Shown one piece after another: positions 16,112 through 30,234 of a stretch of DNA of 64,000 bases. Numbering within the stretch: position 1 is the stretch's first letter; each line of letters starts with the position of its first letter. The notes beneath the pieces are model-generated. The model worked only from the letters and a program-made list of their open reading frames with translations, did no database searches and was not told the DNA's origin. This stretch comes from Ferrimonas balearica DSM 9799 (GTDB taxonomy: Bacteria > Pseudomonadota > Gammaproteobacteria > Enterobacterales > Shewanellaceae): contig NC_014541.1 in NCBI RefSeq assembly GCF_000148645.1, positions 682,001 through 746,000 of the forward strand. The letters run 5' to 3'. A program made the position numbers and the translations under genes.

Positions 16112-16990
16112 TCAGGCGTCGTCGGTGCCCTGCAGGCGCGGGGACAGACCGTAGTGGTGAACGTCGCACTGCGGGAAGGGGATGGTGATGTTGTTGTGGT
16201 CGAACGCCACTTTCACCTTCTCCATCAGGTCAAAATAGACCGGCCAGTAGTCCTCGGACTTCACCCAGGGACGGGCCAGCAGGTTGATGGAGCTGTCGGC
16301 GTGGGCGCCCACGTAGATCTCTGCGCCCGGCTCTTTCAGTACGCGCGGATCTTCCGCCATCAACTTGGCCAGTACCTCTTTGGCGATGGCGATGTCATCG
16401 TCGTAGCTGATGCCGAAGGTCAGGTCGACGCGGCGGGTCGGCTCGCTGAACAGGTTCTTGATGCAGCCGTTGGACAGCAGGGCGTTGGGGATAACGACCT
16501 TCTGGTTGTCCATGGTCAGCAGGATGGTGTTGAAGATCTGGATCTCGTGCACCCGACCCAAGAAGCCCTGGGCTTCAATCACATCGCCAAACTTGAACGG
16601 TTTGAACAGCAGGATCAGCACGCCACCAGCGAAGTTGGCCAGACTGCCCTGCAGGGCCAAACCGATAGCCAGACCGGCGGCACCCAGCATCGCGACCAGG
16701 GAGGCGGTTTCCACCCCAATCATGGAGGCGAAGATCACCAGCAGGATAAACTTCAGGCCGACATTGATGATGCTCAGCAGGAAGCGCTGCAGGGTGATGT
16801 CCACCTTGGCGCGATCCATCGATTTGTCGACCACTTTCACCAGACCGCGGATAAACCACAGGCCACCCAGCAGGACCAGAATGGCCAGCAGCAGTTTGGG
16901 GCCGTAGGCCAGGGCCAGGTCGATGCCCTTATCGGTCAGGGTACTGACCAGCTTCAAGCTCTCTTGAACGTTCTGTTCCATCTCTTCCAT
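16112..16990 (-). CDS. mscS: Small-conductance mechanosensitive channel, MscS family
   Basis: The 292-residue protein matches E. coli MscS in length and plan. It has three N-terminal helices, the pore-lining glycine/alanine-rich TM3 (AMLGAAGLAIGLALQGSLANFAGG split across the motif), the beta domain (KPFKFGDVIEAQGFLGRV) and the C-terminal vestibule. It opens under membrane tension to release solutes on osmotic downshift. Start at 16990 (MEEMEQN) has GAGG eight bases upstream; an upstream in-frame ATG at 17011 is less likely. Monocistronic and convergent with catalase. Confidence 0.93.
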   Translation of the reverse strand: MEEMEQNVQESLKLVSTLTDKGIDLALAYGPKLLLAILVLLGGLWFIRGLVKVVDKSMDRAKVDITLQRFLLSIINVGLKFILLVIFASMIGVETASLVAMLGAAGLAIGLALQGSLANFAGGVLILLFKPFKFGDVIEAQGFLGRVHEIQIFNTILLTMDNQKVVIPNALLSNGCIKNLFSEPTRRVDLTFGISYDDDIAIAKEVLAKLMAEDPRVLKEPGAEIYVGAHADSSINLLARPWVKSEDYWPVYFDLMEKVKVAFDHNNITIPFPQCDVHHYGLSPRLQGTDDA

Positions 16991-17118
16991 GGAAGCATCC
17001 TCACAAAGCACATAACCGGAAGTGGGTTCAGTTCAGTCTGGTAAGGGACTGAAAGGGCGGCAAGTTTATCTTCACAAACCGGACGGAACTGTGATCAGGA
17101 TAGCGTCTGTGAGGCGGA

Positions 17119-17142
17119 AACCGGGGGCAGGGCACCCCCGTT
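17119..17142 (-). terminator. Candidate terminator of the NTF2-like gene
   Basis: A GGGGG/CCCCC stem with AAC/GTT extension and a single bulge lies just beyond the minus-strand stop, but the T run is poor. Confidence 0.35.
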
Positions 17143-17145
17143 AAC

Positions 17146-17652
17146 TCAGGGGATGGCCAGGGAGGGGTGGGCGGACAGTTGGTCTTCCATGGTGTGGTAG
17201 TCGAGGTAGTCGATCTGCTGCTCGACACGACGGTTCTCCATGTCCAGCTTGAGGGTGGTCACCCCGGGCAGACTGAAGGTTACGGACTCACCGGGGTAGC
17301 CGAACAGGTCGCCCCGGGCCTTATAGTAGTAGTTCCCAATCATCACCACCCGCGACCCCTTGTAGAACAGGTGGTCGGCGTTGAAGTAGTACTCCTGGGT
17401 GTAGGTGTGGACCCGGCGCAGGAAGGCCAGGATGTCGCGGCTGCCGGTCAGGCTTTTGCCCGCCATCTGATCAGTCAGCACGGTTTCCCGGTCATAGAAC
17501 TGGGCCAGCTTGCTGTAGTTGCGGTTGGTCAGGGCCGCCATGTACTCCTCTGCCAGTTGAATGGCGGCGGGCTTCTGGGGGCCGGGGTCCACCTCTTCGG
17601 CGGCCTGGCTCAACAAAGGCAGGAAAAGCATCATCAGCAACAGTGCACGCAC
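17146..17652 (-). CDS. Periplasmic NTF2/SnoaL-like protein
   Basis: The 168-residue precursor has a clear Sec signal (LLLMMLFLPLLSQAA, cleavage near residue 18). The mature part starts with a helix AEEYMAALTNRNYSKLAQFYD and continues with the alternating strands typical of the NTF2-like/SnoaL fold. No catalytic residues can be assigned, and proteins of this kind in the periplasm are mostly uncharacterised. It is the last gene of a minus-strand run; 17 bases separate it from the TRIC-type channel gene upstream. Confidence 0.65.
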   Translation of the reverse strand: MRALLLMMLFLPLLSQAAEEVDPGPQKPAAIQLAEEYMAALTNRNYSKLAQFYDRETVLTDQMAGKSLTGSRDILAFLRRVHTYTQEYYFNADHLFYKGSRVVMIGNYYYKARGDLFGYPGESVTFSLPGVTTLKLDMENRRVEQQIDYLDYHTMEDQLSAHPSLAIP

Positions 17653-17669
17653 GGGTCCGGTTCCTCCTG

Positions 17670-18299
17670 TCAGGGTGACTTGGGATTATCGAGGGCAAAG
17701 GCGGGCAGTGACAAGCCCAGAAAGATCCCGGCCAGGCGTAACGCCAGAGTGCCCAGCATCGCCAGTGACGCCGCCAGCTCGGTGCCCATGCCCAGATGCA
17801 GGGTCAGGGTATAGAGAATGCCACCGACAATGCAGGCGGTGGCGTAGATCTCGGTGCGCAGCACCAGCGGGACTTCGCGGCACAGCACATCGCGGATCAC
17901 CCCACCGACCACACCGGTCATGGTGCCCATCATCACGGCAATCATCGGCTCGGCGCCGGACATCAGGGCTTTCTGTGCCCCGATCACGGTAAATACCGCC
18001 AGACCCAGGGCATCCGCCACCTGAAACCAGCGACCGCTCAAGCGGCGCGGGCACCGCACCAGCGCCATCACCAGTGCAGCGGTCAGCATCACCAGCCAGA
18101 TGTAGTTGGTGTCGGTGATCCAGAACACCGGCGTGGTGCCCAGAATGGTGTCACGTACCGTGCCACCGCCAACGGCGGTGACCAGCGCCAGCACCAGCAC
18201 GCCGAAGGGGTCCATGCGTAACCGTCCCGCGGCCAGTGCGCCGGAGATGGCGAACACCGCGGTGCCAAAGAGATCCATGGCATAGATGAAGTCATTCAT
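17670..18299 (-). CDS. TRIC-type (UPF0126/YicG) cation channel
   Basis: The 209-residue protein has about seven membrane helices and two internal repeats, each with the family glycine motif followed by Arg-Asp: [13 protein letters not shown] and [12 protein letters not shown]. Bacterial homologues of trimeric intracellular cation channels conduct potassium and related ions. The start overlaps the last four bases of the DUF2721-like gene, so the two are translationally coupled. Substrate in this organism is unknown. Confidence 0.88.
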   Translation of the reverse strand: MNDFIYAMDLFGTAVFAISGALAAGRLRMDPFGVLVLALVTAVGGGTVRDTILGTTPVFWITDTNYIWLVMLTAALVMALVRCPRRLSGRWFQVADALGLAVFTVIGAQKALMSGAEPMIAVMMGTMTGVVGGVIRDVLCREVPLVLRTEIYATACIVGGILYTLTLHLGMGTELAASLAMLGTLALRLAGIFLGLSLPAFALDNPKSP

Positions 18300-18679
18300 C
18301 GTTTGAGACTGTCCAGAAAAATGTCGATGGCCTTCTGGGAGATGCGGATCTCCACCACTGACAGCATCAGTGAGTAGATCAACAGCGCCAGGCTGGCGCC
18401 AAAACTCCAGAAAGCGAGTCCATGTTTATCAAGATATATCAGCAGCATGCTTAATACACACAGGGTGAAGCTCAGTACCCCCGCTTCCTGCATCCAGCGG
18501 ATCAGGCGGATGCGTTGACGCAGGTTGGCGATCTGGGCGTCGGCAACGCCACAGGCGCCCGCCTGGTTGCCGAGTGAGCGGATCAGCGCCGCCAACGACA
18601 GAAAGCGGTTGGTGTAGGCCAGCAGCAGCAGTGAGATGGCCGAGAACAACAGGGCCGGAGTGGTCAGACTTAATTGCAT
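18296..18679 (-). CDS. DUF2721-like membrane protein
   Basis: The 127-residue protein has an N-terminal hydrophobic segment ([18 protein letters not shown]), a conserved-looking polar middle ([19 protein letters not shown]) and two C-terminal membrane segments, the layout of DUF2721 proteins. Function is unknown in the family. It sits between the CbiB/AmpE-like gene (12 bases upstream) and the TRIC gene (4-base overlap) and is clearly part of one operon. Confidence 0.72.
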   Translation of the reverse strand: MQLSLTTPALLFSAISLLLLAYTNRFLSLAALIRSLGNQAGACGVADAQIANLRQRIRLIRWMQEAGVLSFTLCVLSMLLIYLDKHGLAFWSFGASLALLIYSLMLSVVEIRISQKAIDIFLDSLKR

Positions 18680-18691
18680 GGTCGGGTTCGA

Positions 18692-19654
18692 TCAGTGCAG
18701 GTGGTGCCAGGTCAGGGCCAGACTGGCACCCAGCAGAAACAGCAGGGCCAGCCACAACCAGGTGGCAAAACTCAACAGACGCCGGGTGCGGAGCAGGTCC
18801 TCCGGCTCGGGTAGGGTGGTGGGCCCCAGACGGGGACGCAGGTGGCGCTGGCCGCCCAGCTGCCACGGGCCACCAAGCTGGCGATCCAGGCTGCAGGCGA
18901 GGCACAGCTGTGGCCACTGTTGGCTGCGCAGCAGGCCGGGGCCGGTCAACTGGTAGCGCGCCCGCCAGGGCGCCAGCGGGTTGCCATACAGTGACAGGGT
19001 TAAGCCCAGCAGCACATTCACCGGCACCATCAGCAGTGCCGCGAGGCGGCTGGGCCAGTGGCCAAAGTTGATCTGCTCCGGTCGGCCCGGATGCCAGTGC
19101 CGACTCAGCTCATTGCAGAGCCAGGCCAGGCTGGCGGCCAGGGGGCCGGCCAGGGCATACCAGAACATCACCGCAAAACGCTGGCTGCGGGCCTGCTCCA
19201 GCTGCACCTCGATGCCCGCTTTGACCAATCCCAGCGGCGACAGGCTGTCGGTGTCCCGTACGGTCCAGTGCGCGAGCGCGCCCCGGGCCTGGGTTTTCTG
19301 TCCGGACAGCAAGCGGGAAAACAGGGAGTCGGTGTCGCGGGCCAGAGCCGGGCCCGGCAGTAGCCAGGCCAGCAGGGCCAGTTCGAAGGGCAGGGGGTAG
19401 GCCGCCAAGCGGGTGACGACCCACACCAGCAGCAGCACCGGCATCAGCACCAACAACAGCGCCAGGGTGCCCGCCAGTCGTTGCTGTTGCGGCAGTCGGC
19501 CCGGTTTATTGGTTTTGCGTGCCAGGCTGTCGGCCAGTGGCGCCAACAGATAACGGGGACGCCAGGCTTCCGGGATCAGCATCGACAGCAGATAAGCCAG
19601 CGCCAGGATAAAGGGCGGCGCCAGCAGGCTGTGATAGGGGCCCAGCGTCTCCAT
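18692..19654 (-). CDS. CbiB/CobD- or AmpE-like integral membrane protein
   Basis: The 320-residue protein has several membrane helices and the CbiB/AmpE-like stretch LARDTDSLFSRLLSG...ALAHWTVRDTDSLSPLG, including paired RDTDSLS-type motifs. CbiB joins aminopropanol to the corrin ring in cobalamin synthesis; AmpE is a distant relative linked to beta-lactamase signalling. No other cobalamin gene is nearby, so I do not commit to either. It starts 10 bases after mtnN and heads the small membrane-protein run that follows. Confidence 0.65.
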   Translation of the reverse strand: METLGPYHSLLAPPFILALAYLLSMLIPEAWRPRYLLAPLADSLARKTNKPGRLPQQQRLAGTLALLLVLMPVLLLVWVVTRLAAYPLPFELALLAWLLPGPALARDTDSLFSRLLSGQKTQARGALAHWTVRDTDSLSPLGLVKAGIEVQLEQARSQRFAVMFWYALAGPLAASLAWLCNELSRHWHPGRPEQINFGHWPSRLAALLMVPVNVLLGLTLSLYGNPLAPWRARYQLTGPGLLRSQQWPQLCLACSLDRQLGGPWQLGGQRHLRPRLGPTTLPEPEDLLRTRRLLSFATWLWLALLFLLGASLALTWHHLH

Positions 19655-19664
19655 TGGCGGGGGA

Positions 19665-20360
19665 TCAGCTCAGCTTGGTCAGCATCGCCATGACCACCTT
19701 GGCGGAGTGTTCGCCAGCTTTCACGATAAAGCTGTCGAAATCCACGGCGCCGTCGTCGTTGGCGTTGTCGGAGATGGCGCGGATCACCACAAACGGCTTG
19801 CCAAACTGGTGGCAGGTTTGGGCGATGGCGGCGGCTTCCATTTCACAGGCGGCCATGGCCGGGAAGTTGGCCAGCATAACGGCGGTGCGCTGCGGGTCGG
19901 CAATGAAGCTGTCGCCGGTGCAGATCAGGCCTTCGATCGCCTTCACTTCACCCACTTCCGCGATGGCCGCCTTGGCAGCGTCAACCAGTTTCGGCTCGGG
20001 ACGGAAGGCCGCGGGCTGGCCCGGCAGCTGGCCAATCTCGTAGCCAAAGGCGGTGACGTCGGCATCGTGGTGGCGCACTTCGGAGGAGATCACCACGTCA
20101 CCAATGGCCAGCTCCTGGGCGAAGCCACCGGCGGAACCGGTGTTGATGATGCAGTCCGGGTTGTAACGCTCAATCAGCACGGCGGTGGCAACGGCGGCGG
20201 TCACTTTGCCGATGCCGCTGCGGGTCAGTACCACATCGGTGCCGTTCAGGCGGCCCTGGTAAAACTCGATGCCGGCGATGGTGTCGATGCTCAGATCATC
20301 GAGGTGGCTGCGCAGCAGGGCAACTTCCTGCTCCATGGCGCCAATGATGCCAATTTTCAT
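19665..20360 (-). CDS. mtnN: 5'-methylthioadenosine/S-adenosylhomocysteine nucleosidase
   Basis: The 231-residue enzyme cleaves adenine from MTA and SAH, feeding methionine salvage and autoinducer-2 precursor formation. The start [16 protein letters not shown] carries the catalytic Glu at residue 12; the catalytic Asp lies in [11 protein letters not shown], and the substrate stretch [12 protein letters not shown] is intact. Length equals E. coli MtnN. It is first in an operon with the CbiB/AmpE-like gene. Confidence 0.97.
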   Translation of the reverse strand: MKIGIIGAMEQEVALLRSHLDDLSIDTIAGIEFYQGRLNGTDVVLTRSGIGKVTAAVATAVLIERYNPDCIINTGSAGGFAQELAIGDVVISSEVRHHDADVTAFGYEIGQLPGQPAAFRPEPKLVDAAKAAIAEVGEVKAIEGLICTGDSFIADPQRTAVMLANFPAMAACEMEAAAIAQTCHQFGKPFVVIRAISDNANDDGAVDFDSFIVKAGEHSAKVVMAMLTKLS

Positions 20361-20448
20361 GACGATAAGTCCCGTTCGAAATGGAGGTCAATTGGCGGCA
20401 AGGATACCACCAATGTTCAGGACCCGTCACCGCCCCCGAGAGGCCGTT

Positions 20449-20958
20449 TTAGCGGCTGTATACGCAGGAGCAGACCGCCTGACTGGGCAGGAAGCGCACC
20501 ACCATGGACTGGCTGTCCGGGTCATGTTGCAGCACCTCAATGCTGGTATTGTGAACCCCGTCATTGGCCAGGTTGCGATCGCTGAAATTCACCAGTTGGT
20601 TAAAGTGGGCGGGCAGCGCGTCCGGTGGCCCCAGCCTCTCGTGTTTTACCGTACTCATCGCCAGCGGGAAGTGGTCATCTTCCCGGCTCAGCCGTTTGCC
20701 CTGCATGATGATGTTGGCCACCGGTTTGCCCTCGGTGGTGAAGTAGCGGTAGTAGATGCGGGCAGCGGAACCGTACAGCACAAAGTCGGCGATCATGTAG
20801 TGTTGGAGCTGGTCGGAACGGCGGGTGTCGTACAGTTCGTTGTGGCAGTTCAGCAACCACGTATTGTCGCCACGGGGCCAGAAGTGCACTGCCAACAGAG
20901 GGATCAATATCAGGGGCGGCAGCGCCCAAAGCCATTTGGGGGAGAGGCGCTCAGTCAC
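20449..20958 (-). CDS. Membrane-anchored periplasmic partner of the ToxR-like regulator
   Basis: The 169-residue protein has one N-terminal membrane segment (WLWALPPLILIPLLAVHFW) and a periplasmic domain with cysteines near residue 38 and a CSC pair close to the C-terminus (AVCSCVYSR). Its start overlaps the end of the ToxR-like gene by eight bases. That size, topology and gene order match ToxS/TcpH-type effector proteins, though I see no sequence match to them. The cysteines suggest redox-sensitive disulfides. Function is inferred from context. Confidence 0.6.
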   Translation of the reverse strand: MTERLSPKWLWALPPLILIPLLAVHFWPRGDNTWLLNCHNELYDTRRSDQLQHYMIADFVLYGSAARIYYRYFTTEGKPVANIIMQGKRLSREDDHFPLAMSTVKHERLGPPDALPAHFNQLVNFSDRNLANDGVHNTSIEVLQHDPDSQSMVVRFLPSQAVCSCVYSR

Positions 20959-21724
20959 ACAGATGCTCCTGGGTTTGCCAGCTCAGGGGCAGGAAGTCGG
21001 GGCTGCTGCGCTGGTCGGTGATTTTCAGATTGCGCAGGCGGGTGTGGTGATCATCGCGACCATAGAGGGTCAGATTGAGCACCTGCTGGTCACTGGAGAG
21101 TGAGGCGTACACCGCTTGCCAGGGGGGATTCTTACAGGGGGCGAACAGGGCGGTCAGGCGTTCGGCCAGTTGCCCCAGATTGATCACATGGCTGCTGATG
21201 GGGCTGAGCCAATACAGGGCCAGATTGTCGCCATCGGGCACATTCAGCTCGATGGGGTCGGGCAACTCGGGGCCGATCAGAGCGTGCTCCCATTGTCGTA
21301 CCGGGCCGTGGATCAACAGCAGCAGCAGGGCCAGGACGGCAATGCCCCAAACCCAGCGCGGTGGGCGCGGGCGAAATCGGCGGGCTTGGCTTGCTGCCGG
21401 GGCTTCTGTCTGGGCACTGGGTGTTGCGACCAGGCATAAACGGTAGCCGACGCCTTTGATGGTCTGGATCAGGCAGTGGTCGTCATCGCCCAGAAAGTGG
21501 CGCAACTGAAACACGGCGCGCACCACCGCCGACTCGCTGATTTGCGGGGTGTCGTATCGACCGCAGCGCAGTTGTTGTTTGTCCACCGGGTGCTCCTGGT
21601 GGGCCAACAGGGTGGACAGCACCATCTGCTCTGCCCGGGGCAGCTCCCAGCGTTCGCCGTCGCTGTTGGTCAGGCTGTGCTGGTCAGGTTGATAGCGGCA
21701 GGAACCGATCTCGATCATCGCCAT
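20951..21724 (-). CDS. ToxR/CadC-type transmembrane transcriptional regulator
   Basis: The 257-residue protein begins with an OmpR-like winged-helix domain (roughly residues 1-100, with ELPRAEQMVLSTLLAHQ and LIQTIKGVGYRL). A basic/proline linker follows, then one membrane helix (WVWGIAVLALLLLLI, about 125-143) and a periplasmic domain of about 110 residues with two cysteines. There is no receiver domain. Such proteins sense periplasmic conditions and bind DNA directly. It diverges from the C_GCAxxG_C_C cytochrome gene across 445 bases, so that operon is the likely target. Confidence 0.82.
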   Translation of the reverse strand: MAMIEIGSCRYQPDQHSLTNSDGERWELPRAEQMVLSTLLAHQEHPVDKQQLRCGRYDTPQISESAVVRAVFQLRHFLGDDDHCLIQTIKGVGYRLCLVATPSAQTEAPAASQARRFRPRPPRWVWGIAVLALLLLLIHGPVRQWEHALIGPELPDPIELNVPDGDNLALYWLSPISSHVINLGQLAERLTALFAPCKNPPWQAVYASLSSDQQVLNLTLYGRDDHHTRLRNLKITDQRSSPDFLPLSWQTQEHLCD

Positions 21725-21807
21725 ATTGTGGTTTTTGTGGGCCGGTTGGCCCGAGTCTAACGGTCCGGGAAGGGGATCGCCGTGATCTGGATCCCCGCCT
21801 AAACGGA

Positions 21808-21840
21808 CGAATTTTTGTCGAATGGCGGCTCGAATTTTTG
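21808..21840. promoter_or_regulatory. Direct repeats in the divergent regulatory gap
   Basis: CGAATTTTTG occurs at 21808-21817 and 21831-21840, 23 bases apart. Further AT-rich repeats (AATTTACC at about 21896 and 21906; ATTAGTGT twice) lie in the same gap 21725-22169. A tandem array of AT-rich sites is typical for ToxR-type regulators. No clear CRP or FNR palindrome was found. Confidence 0.35.
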
Positions 21841-22169
21841 CCCCCTGTCGACACTGTGATTCGGGTCCGCAAATTCACTCCGGTGGGATTTGCCAAATTT
21901 ACCGCTAATTTACCCGCCATCCCATTAGTGTCACATTCGCCGGTGATTTTCGACCTTGGGACGGCAAAAAATGGGTCTGATGTCACCGATTCGCCTCGCT
22001 TTCCGATTCAAATTTTCATCACAACACCGGCCTGCTTCGCCCTTTTTGAGGTCCTGAATTAGTGTGATCCGGCGCGCATAGCCCCTTTTTCCCCCTGCCT
22101 AGACTGGCTCCATCTCAGGGGACGCCCCCTGGGAACCAAAAAAACATTCCATTGCAGGGGATAGAGAAG

Positions 22170-23093
22170 ATGACACTAGACAGACGCCAGGCCATGGGCC
22201 GCATTATTGGCATTGCCGGTACCGTTGCAGGTACTGCCCTTATCGGGCCGAAGGCGATGGCCGCCGAAGGATGCAGTGGCGACAGCCAGATTGGCATCGG
22301 CAGCGGTGGCGGGGGTGACCTTGGCCAGAACCTGCTGACCTACGTACAGCTCGACCCGATGAAAGTGGCGAACCGCGCTTACGCCGGTTACGGCCGGGGT
22401 GGCTGCATGTACGGGGTGTTCGACGCCATTGTGCAGGAGCTGGCGGTGCAGGGCCATGAGGATGCCTGCCAGTTCGCCGCCATCCCCACCAACTTTGCGG
22501 CCTATGGCGGGGGCGGTATCGCCGGCTGGGGCACCCTGTGTGGCTGTCTGAATGCCACCGCGATGGCGGTAAACGTACTGGGTGGTGTCGATCGGGCTGC
22601 GGTGATCCGCTCGGTGTACCGTTACTACGAGAAAACCCCGATGCCCCGTGGCGATGCGGCATTCCTGGAAGCCATTGGCGCGCCGACCTACAAAGACGAT
22701 GGCGGTGCCCTGCTGACCCCGGATAAGGTGGGTCAGTCGGTGGCCAACTCCATTCTGTGTCACACCTCAGTTTCGCTCTGGTCCAAAGCCAGCAAGTACG
22801 GCTCCAGCCATAACGCCAAGTTTGAGCGTTGCGCTCAGGTCACCGCGGAGATCGCCTACATCACCGTGAAGTACCTGAACGAGTCTCTGGCCGGCACCCT
22901 GAATGCCGAGACCCAGTCCCCGGACAACGCCAGCTGCATGGGCTGTCACGCCAGCAGCAAGGCGGAGCCGGAGGCGTACATCAGCACCGATGTGGCCAGC
23001 CAGATGGAGTGTAAGACCTGCCACAGCCCCCACGATGTGGAAGCGGGCCTGACCGGCATCCATGAAGGTGCTACTTGTAACGACTGCCACTAA
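22170..23093 (+). CDS. C_GCAxxG_C_C-type redox protein with C-terminal triheme segment
   Basis: The 307-residue precursor has a twin-arginine signal (DRRQAMGR, cut near residue 32). The main domain carries the cysteine pattern of the C_GCAxxG_C_C family, related to split-Soret cytochromes: GRGGCMYGVFDAI near residue 79 and GTLCGCLNATAMAV near 124. The last 55 residues hold three CXXCH sites at about 256, 281 and 303, and the protein ends on the last one. ATG 22170 has GGGGA eight bases upstream. It is exported folded, so a preassembled cofactor is likely. The reaction is unknown. Confidence 0.8.
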   Translation: MTLDRRQAMGRIIGIAGTVAGTALIGPKAMAAEGCSGDSQIGIGSGGGGDLGQNLLTYVQLDPMKVANRAYAGYGRGGCMYGVFDAIVQELAVQGHEDACQFAAIPTNFAAYGGGGIAGWGTLCGCLNATAMAVNVLGGVDRAAVIRSVYRYYEKTPMPRGDAAFLEAIGAPTYKDDGGALLTPDKVGQSVANSILCHTSVSLWSKASKYGSSHNAKFERCAQVTAEIAYITVKYLNESLAGTLNAETQSPDNASCMGCHASSKAEPEAYISTDVASQMECKTCHSPHDVEAGLTGIHEGATCNDCH

Positions 23094-23113
23094 CCATACG
23101 CGAGGAGAGGGAT

Positions 23114-23590
23114 ATGACAGCTCGTATACTTACGGCCGCTGCGTTGACACTGGCTCTGGCCGCCTGTGGTAGTGACGATGACAGCCCGGCACCACCGGCC
23201 AGCGTGCCCATCGACGAGGCGCAATCGTTGGTGCTGACCCTGCACAGTGTTGGCGAGGACGCCAGTGTGGTGTTCACCCTGGATAACGGTGCCGGGCTGG
23301 CCGTGACCGGAGCCAAGGATTACGCCATCACCTACCTGGGCTATCCGGGGGCTTATGACAGCGCCTTCGATATGCCCTGGCACACCAGTGACCGATTCGG
23401 CTGTGGCCAACTGGTGCCGGAGTGCCTTGGTGAATTGACCGAAACCGAGCCGGGACGTTACCAGTTTATGCCCGATACCGCGCCCCAGTTGGGAGACCGG
23501 GTCGACCAGTACAAACTGCTGGTTCAGGTGTTCGGTGCGTTGGCCACCAACGCGCCCGAGGTGGTCAGCCCGCCCGAGCCTGAAGCCTGA
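23114..23590 (+). CDS. Lipoprotein resembling an OmcA-type N-terminal beta domain
   Basis: The 158-residue precursor has a lipobox (LALAAC) and an Asp/Pro-rich linker. The body is beta-rich. Its ETEPGRYQFMPDTAPQLGD resembles GEPGQYTFTLPMENVTAG in the nine-heme cytochrome of this window, but it has no CXXCH site. Two cysteines (FGCGQLVPEC) could form a disulfide. It follows the C_GCAxxG_C_C gene by 20 bases with GAGGAGAGG upstream and is co-transcribed. I infer a partner or anchor for that protein. Confidence 0.6.
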   Translation: MTARILTAAALTLALAACGSDDDSPAPPASVPIDEAQSLVLTLHSVGEDASVVFTLDNGAGLAVTGAKDYAITYLGYPGAYDSAFDMPWHTSDRFGCGQLVPECLGELTETEPGRYQFMPDTAPQLGDRVDQYKLLVQVFGALATNAPEVVSPPEPEA

Positions 23591-23630
23591 CATCTGGTTT
23601 CTGGTCATTCGCACTCTGGTGCCATCGAAC

Positions 23631-23658
23631 AGCCCCCGCCATGTGCGGGGGCTTTTTT
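23631..23658 (+). terminator. Terminator after the lipoprotein gene
   Basis: Stem AGCCCCCGC/GCGGGGGCT, loop CATGT, six T. Confidence 0.9.
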
Positions 23659-23757
23659 GACGTTTTGATGAACCCGGAAGCGGCGTTGATCCCCGGCAAT
23701 ATTGGCGTTCGTAAAGCGGTCATAATCAACAGAGGAAAGCCGCAGGGAGGTCGCAAA

Positions 23758-29827
<6,070 letters not shown>

Positions 29828-29901
29828 TCCAATCCTCCAAGGTTGCCCTAACGCATGCCCGACGTGGGTGCAACCAACATAATTATGCAATCGAACCAAC
29901 T

Positions 29902-29931
29902 AAATTACTGCCGTGGCCAGAGGTTGGTCAA
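29902..29931 (-). promoter_or_regulatory. Candidate gltB promoter
   Basis: On the minus strand TTGACC (29931-29926) is followed after 18 bases by TAATTT (29907-29902). A second AT-rich patch with TAATTA follows. The remaining part of the divergent gap 29828-30234 shows only the yhcC promoter; I saw no riboswitch. Confidence 0.35.
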
Positions 29932-30192
29932 TCGGATACTGCCCCGAGATGGGGCGATAACACCATGCCGATTCGGTATAACGCCGCTTGACGAAAGCAA
30001 AAAGGCAGGGCAGGGCGCGGCGGCACAATATGCAGTTTGACCGCATTATCGCCGTTCGGTTGCGTTGCGGTGGGGCATGGCTCCGGAGTGGGGCCCCAGG
30101 GTGTGGCCCCACTCTGAGGCAGGCAGGCTTATTGGCCGATAAGGAACGATTATCGGGCTGTGATCAGGATCGGCGTCGAATCCGCGTCGGAT

Positions 30193-30201
30193 TGCTATGA
30201 T
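30193..30201 (+). promoter_or_regulatory. Extended -10 promoter of yhcC
   Basis: TGC-TATGAT (30193-30201) is an extended -10 element. It places the transcript start near 30208, which rules out earlier start codons for the gene downstream. Confidence 0.45.
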
Positions 30202-30234
30202 TGCGCGCTTTTTCATCAACCCCCGGAGCGCTCC

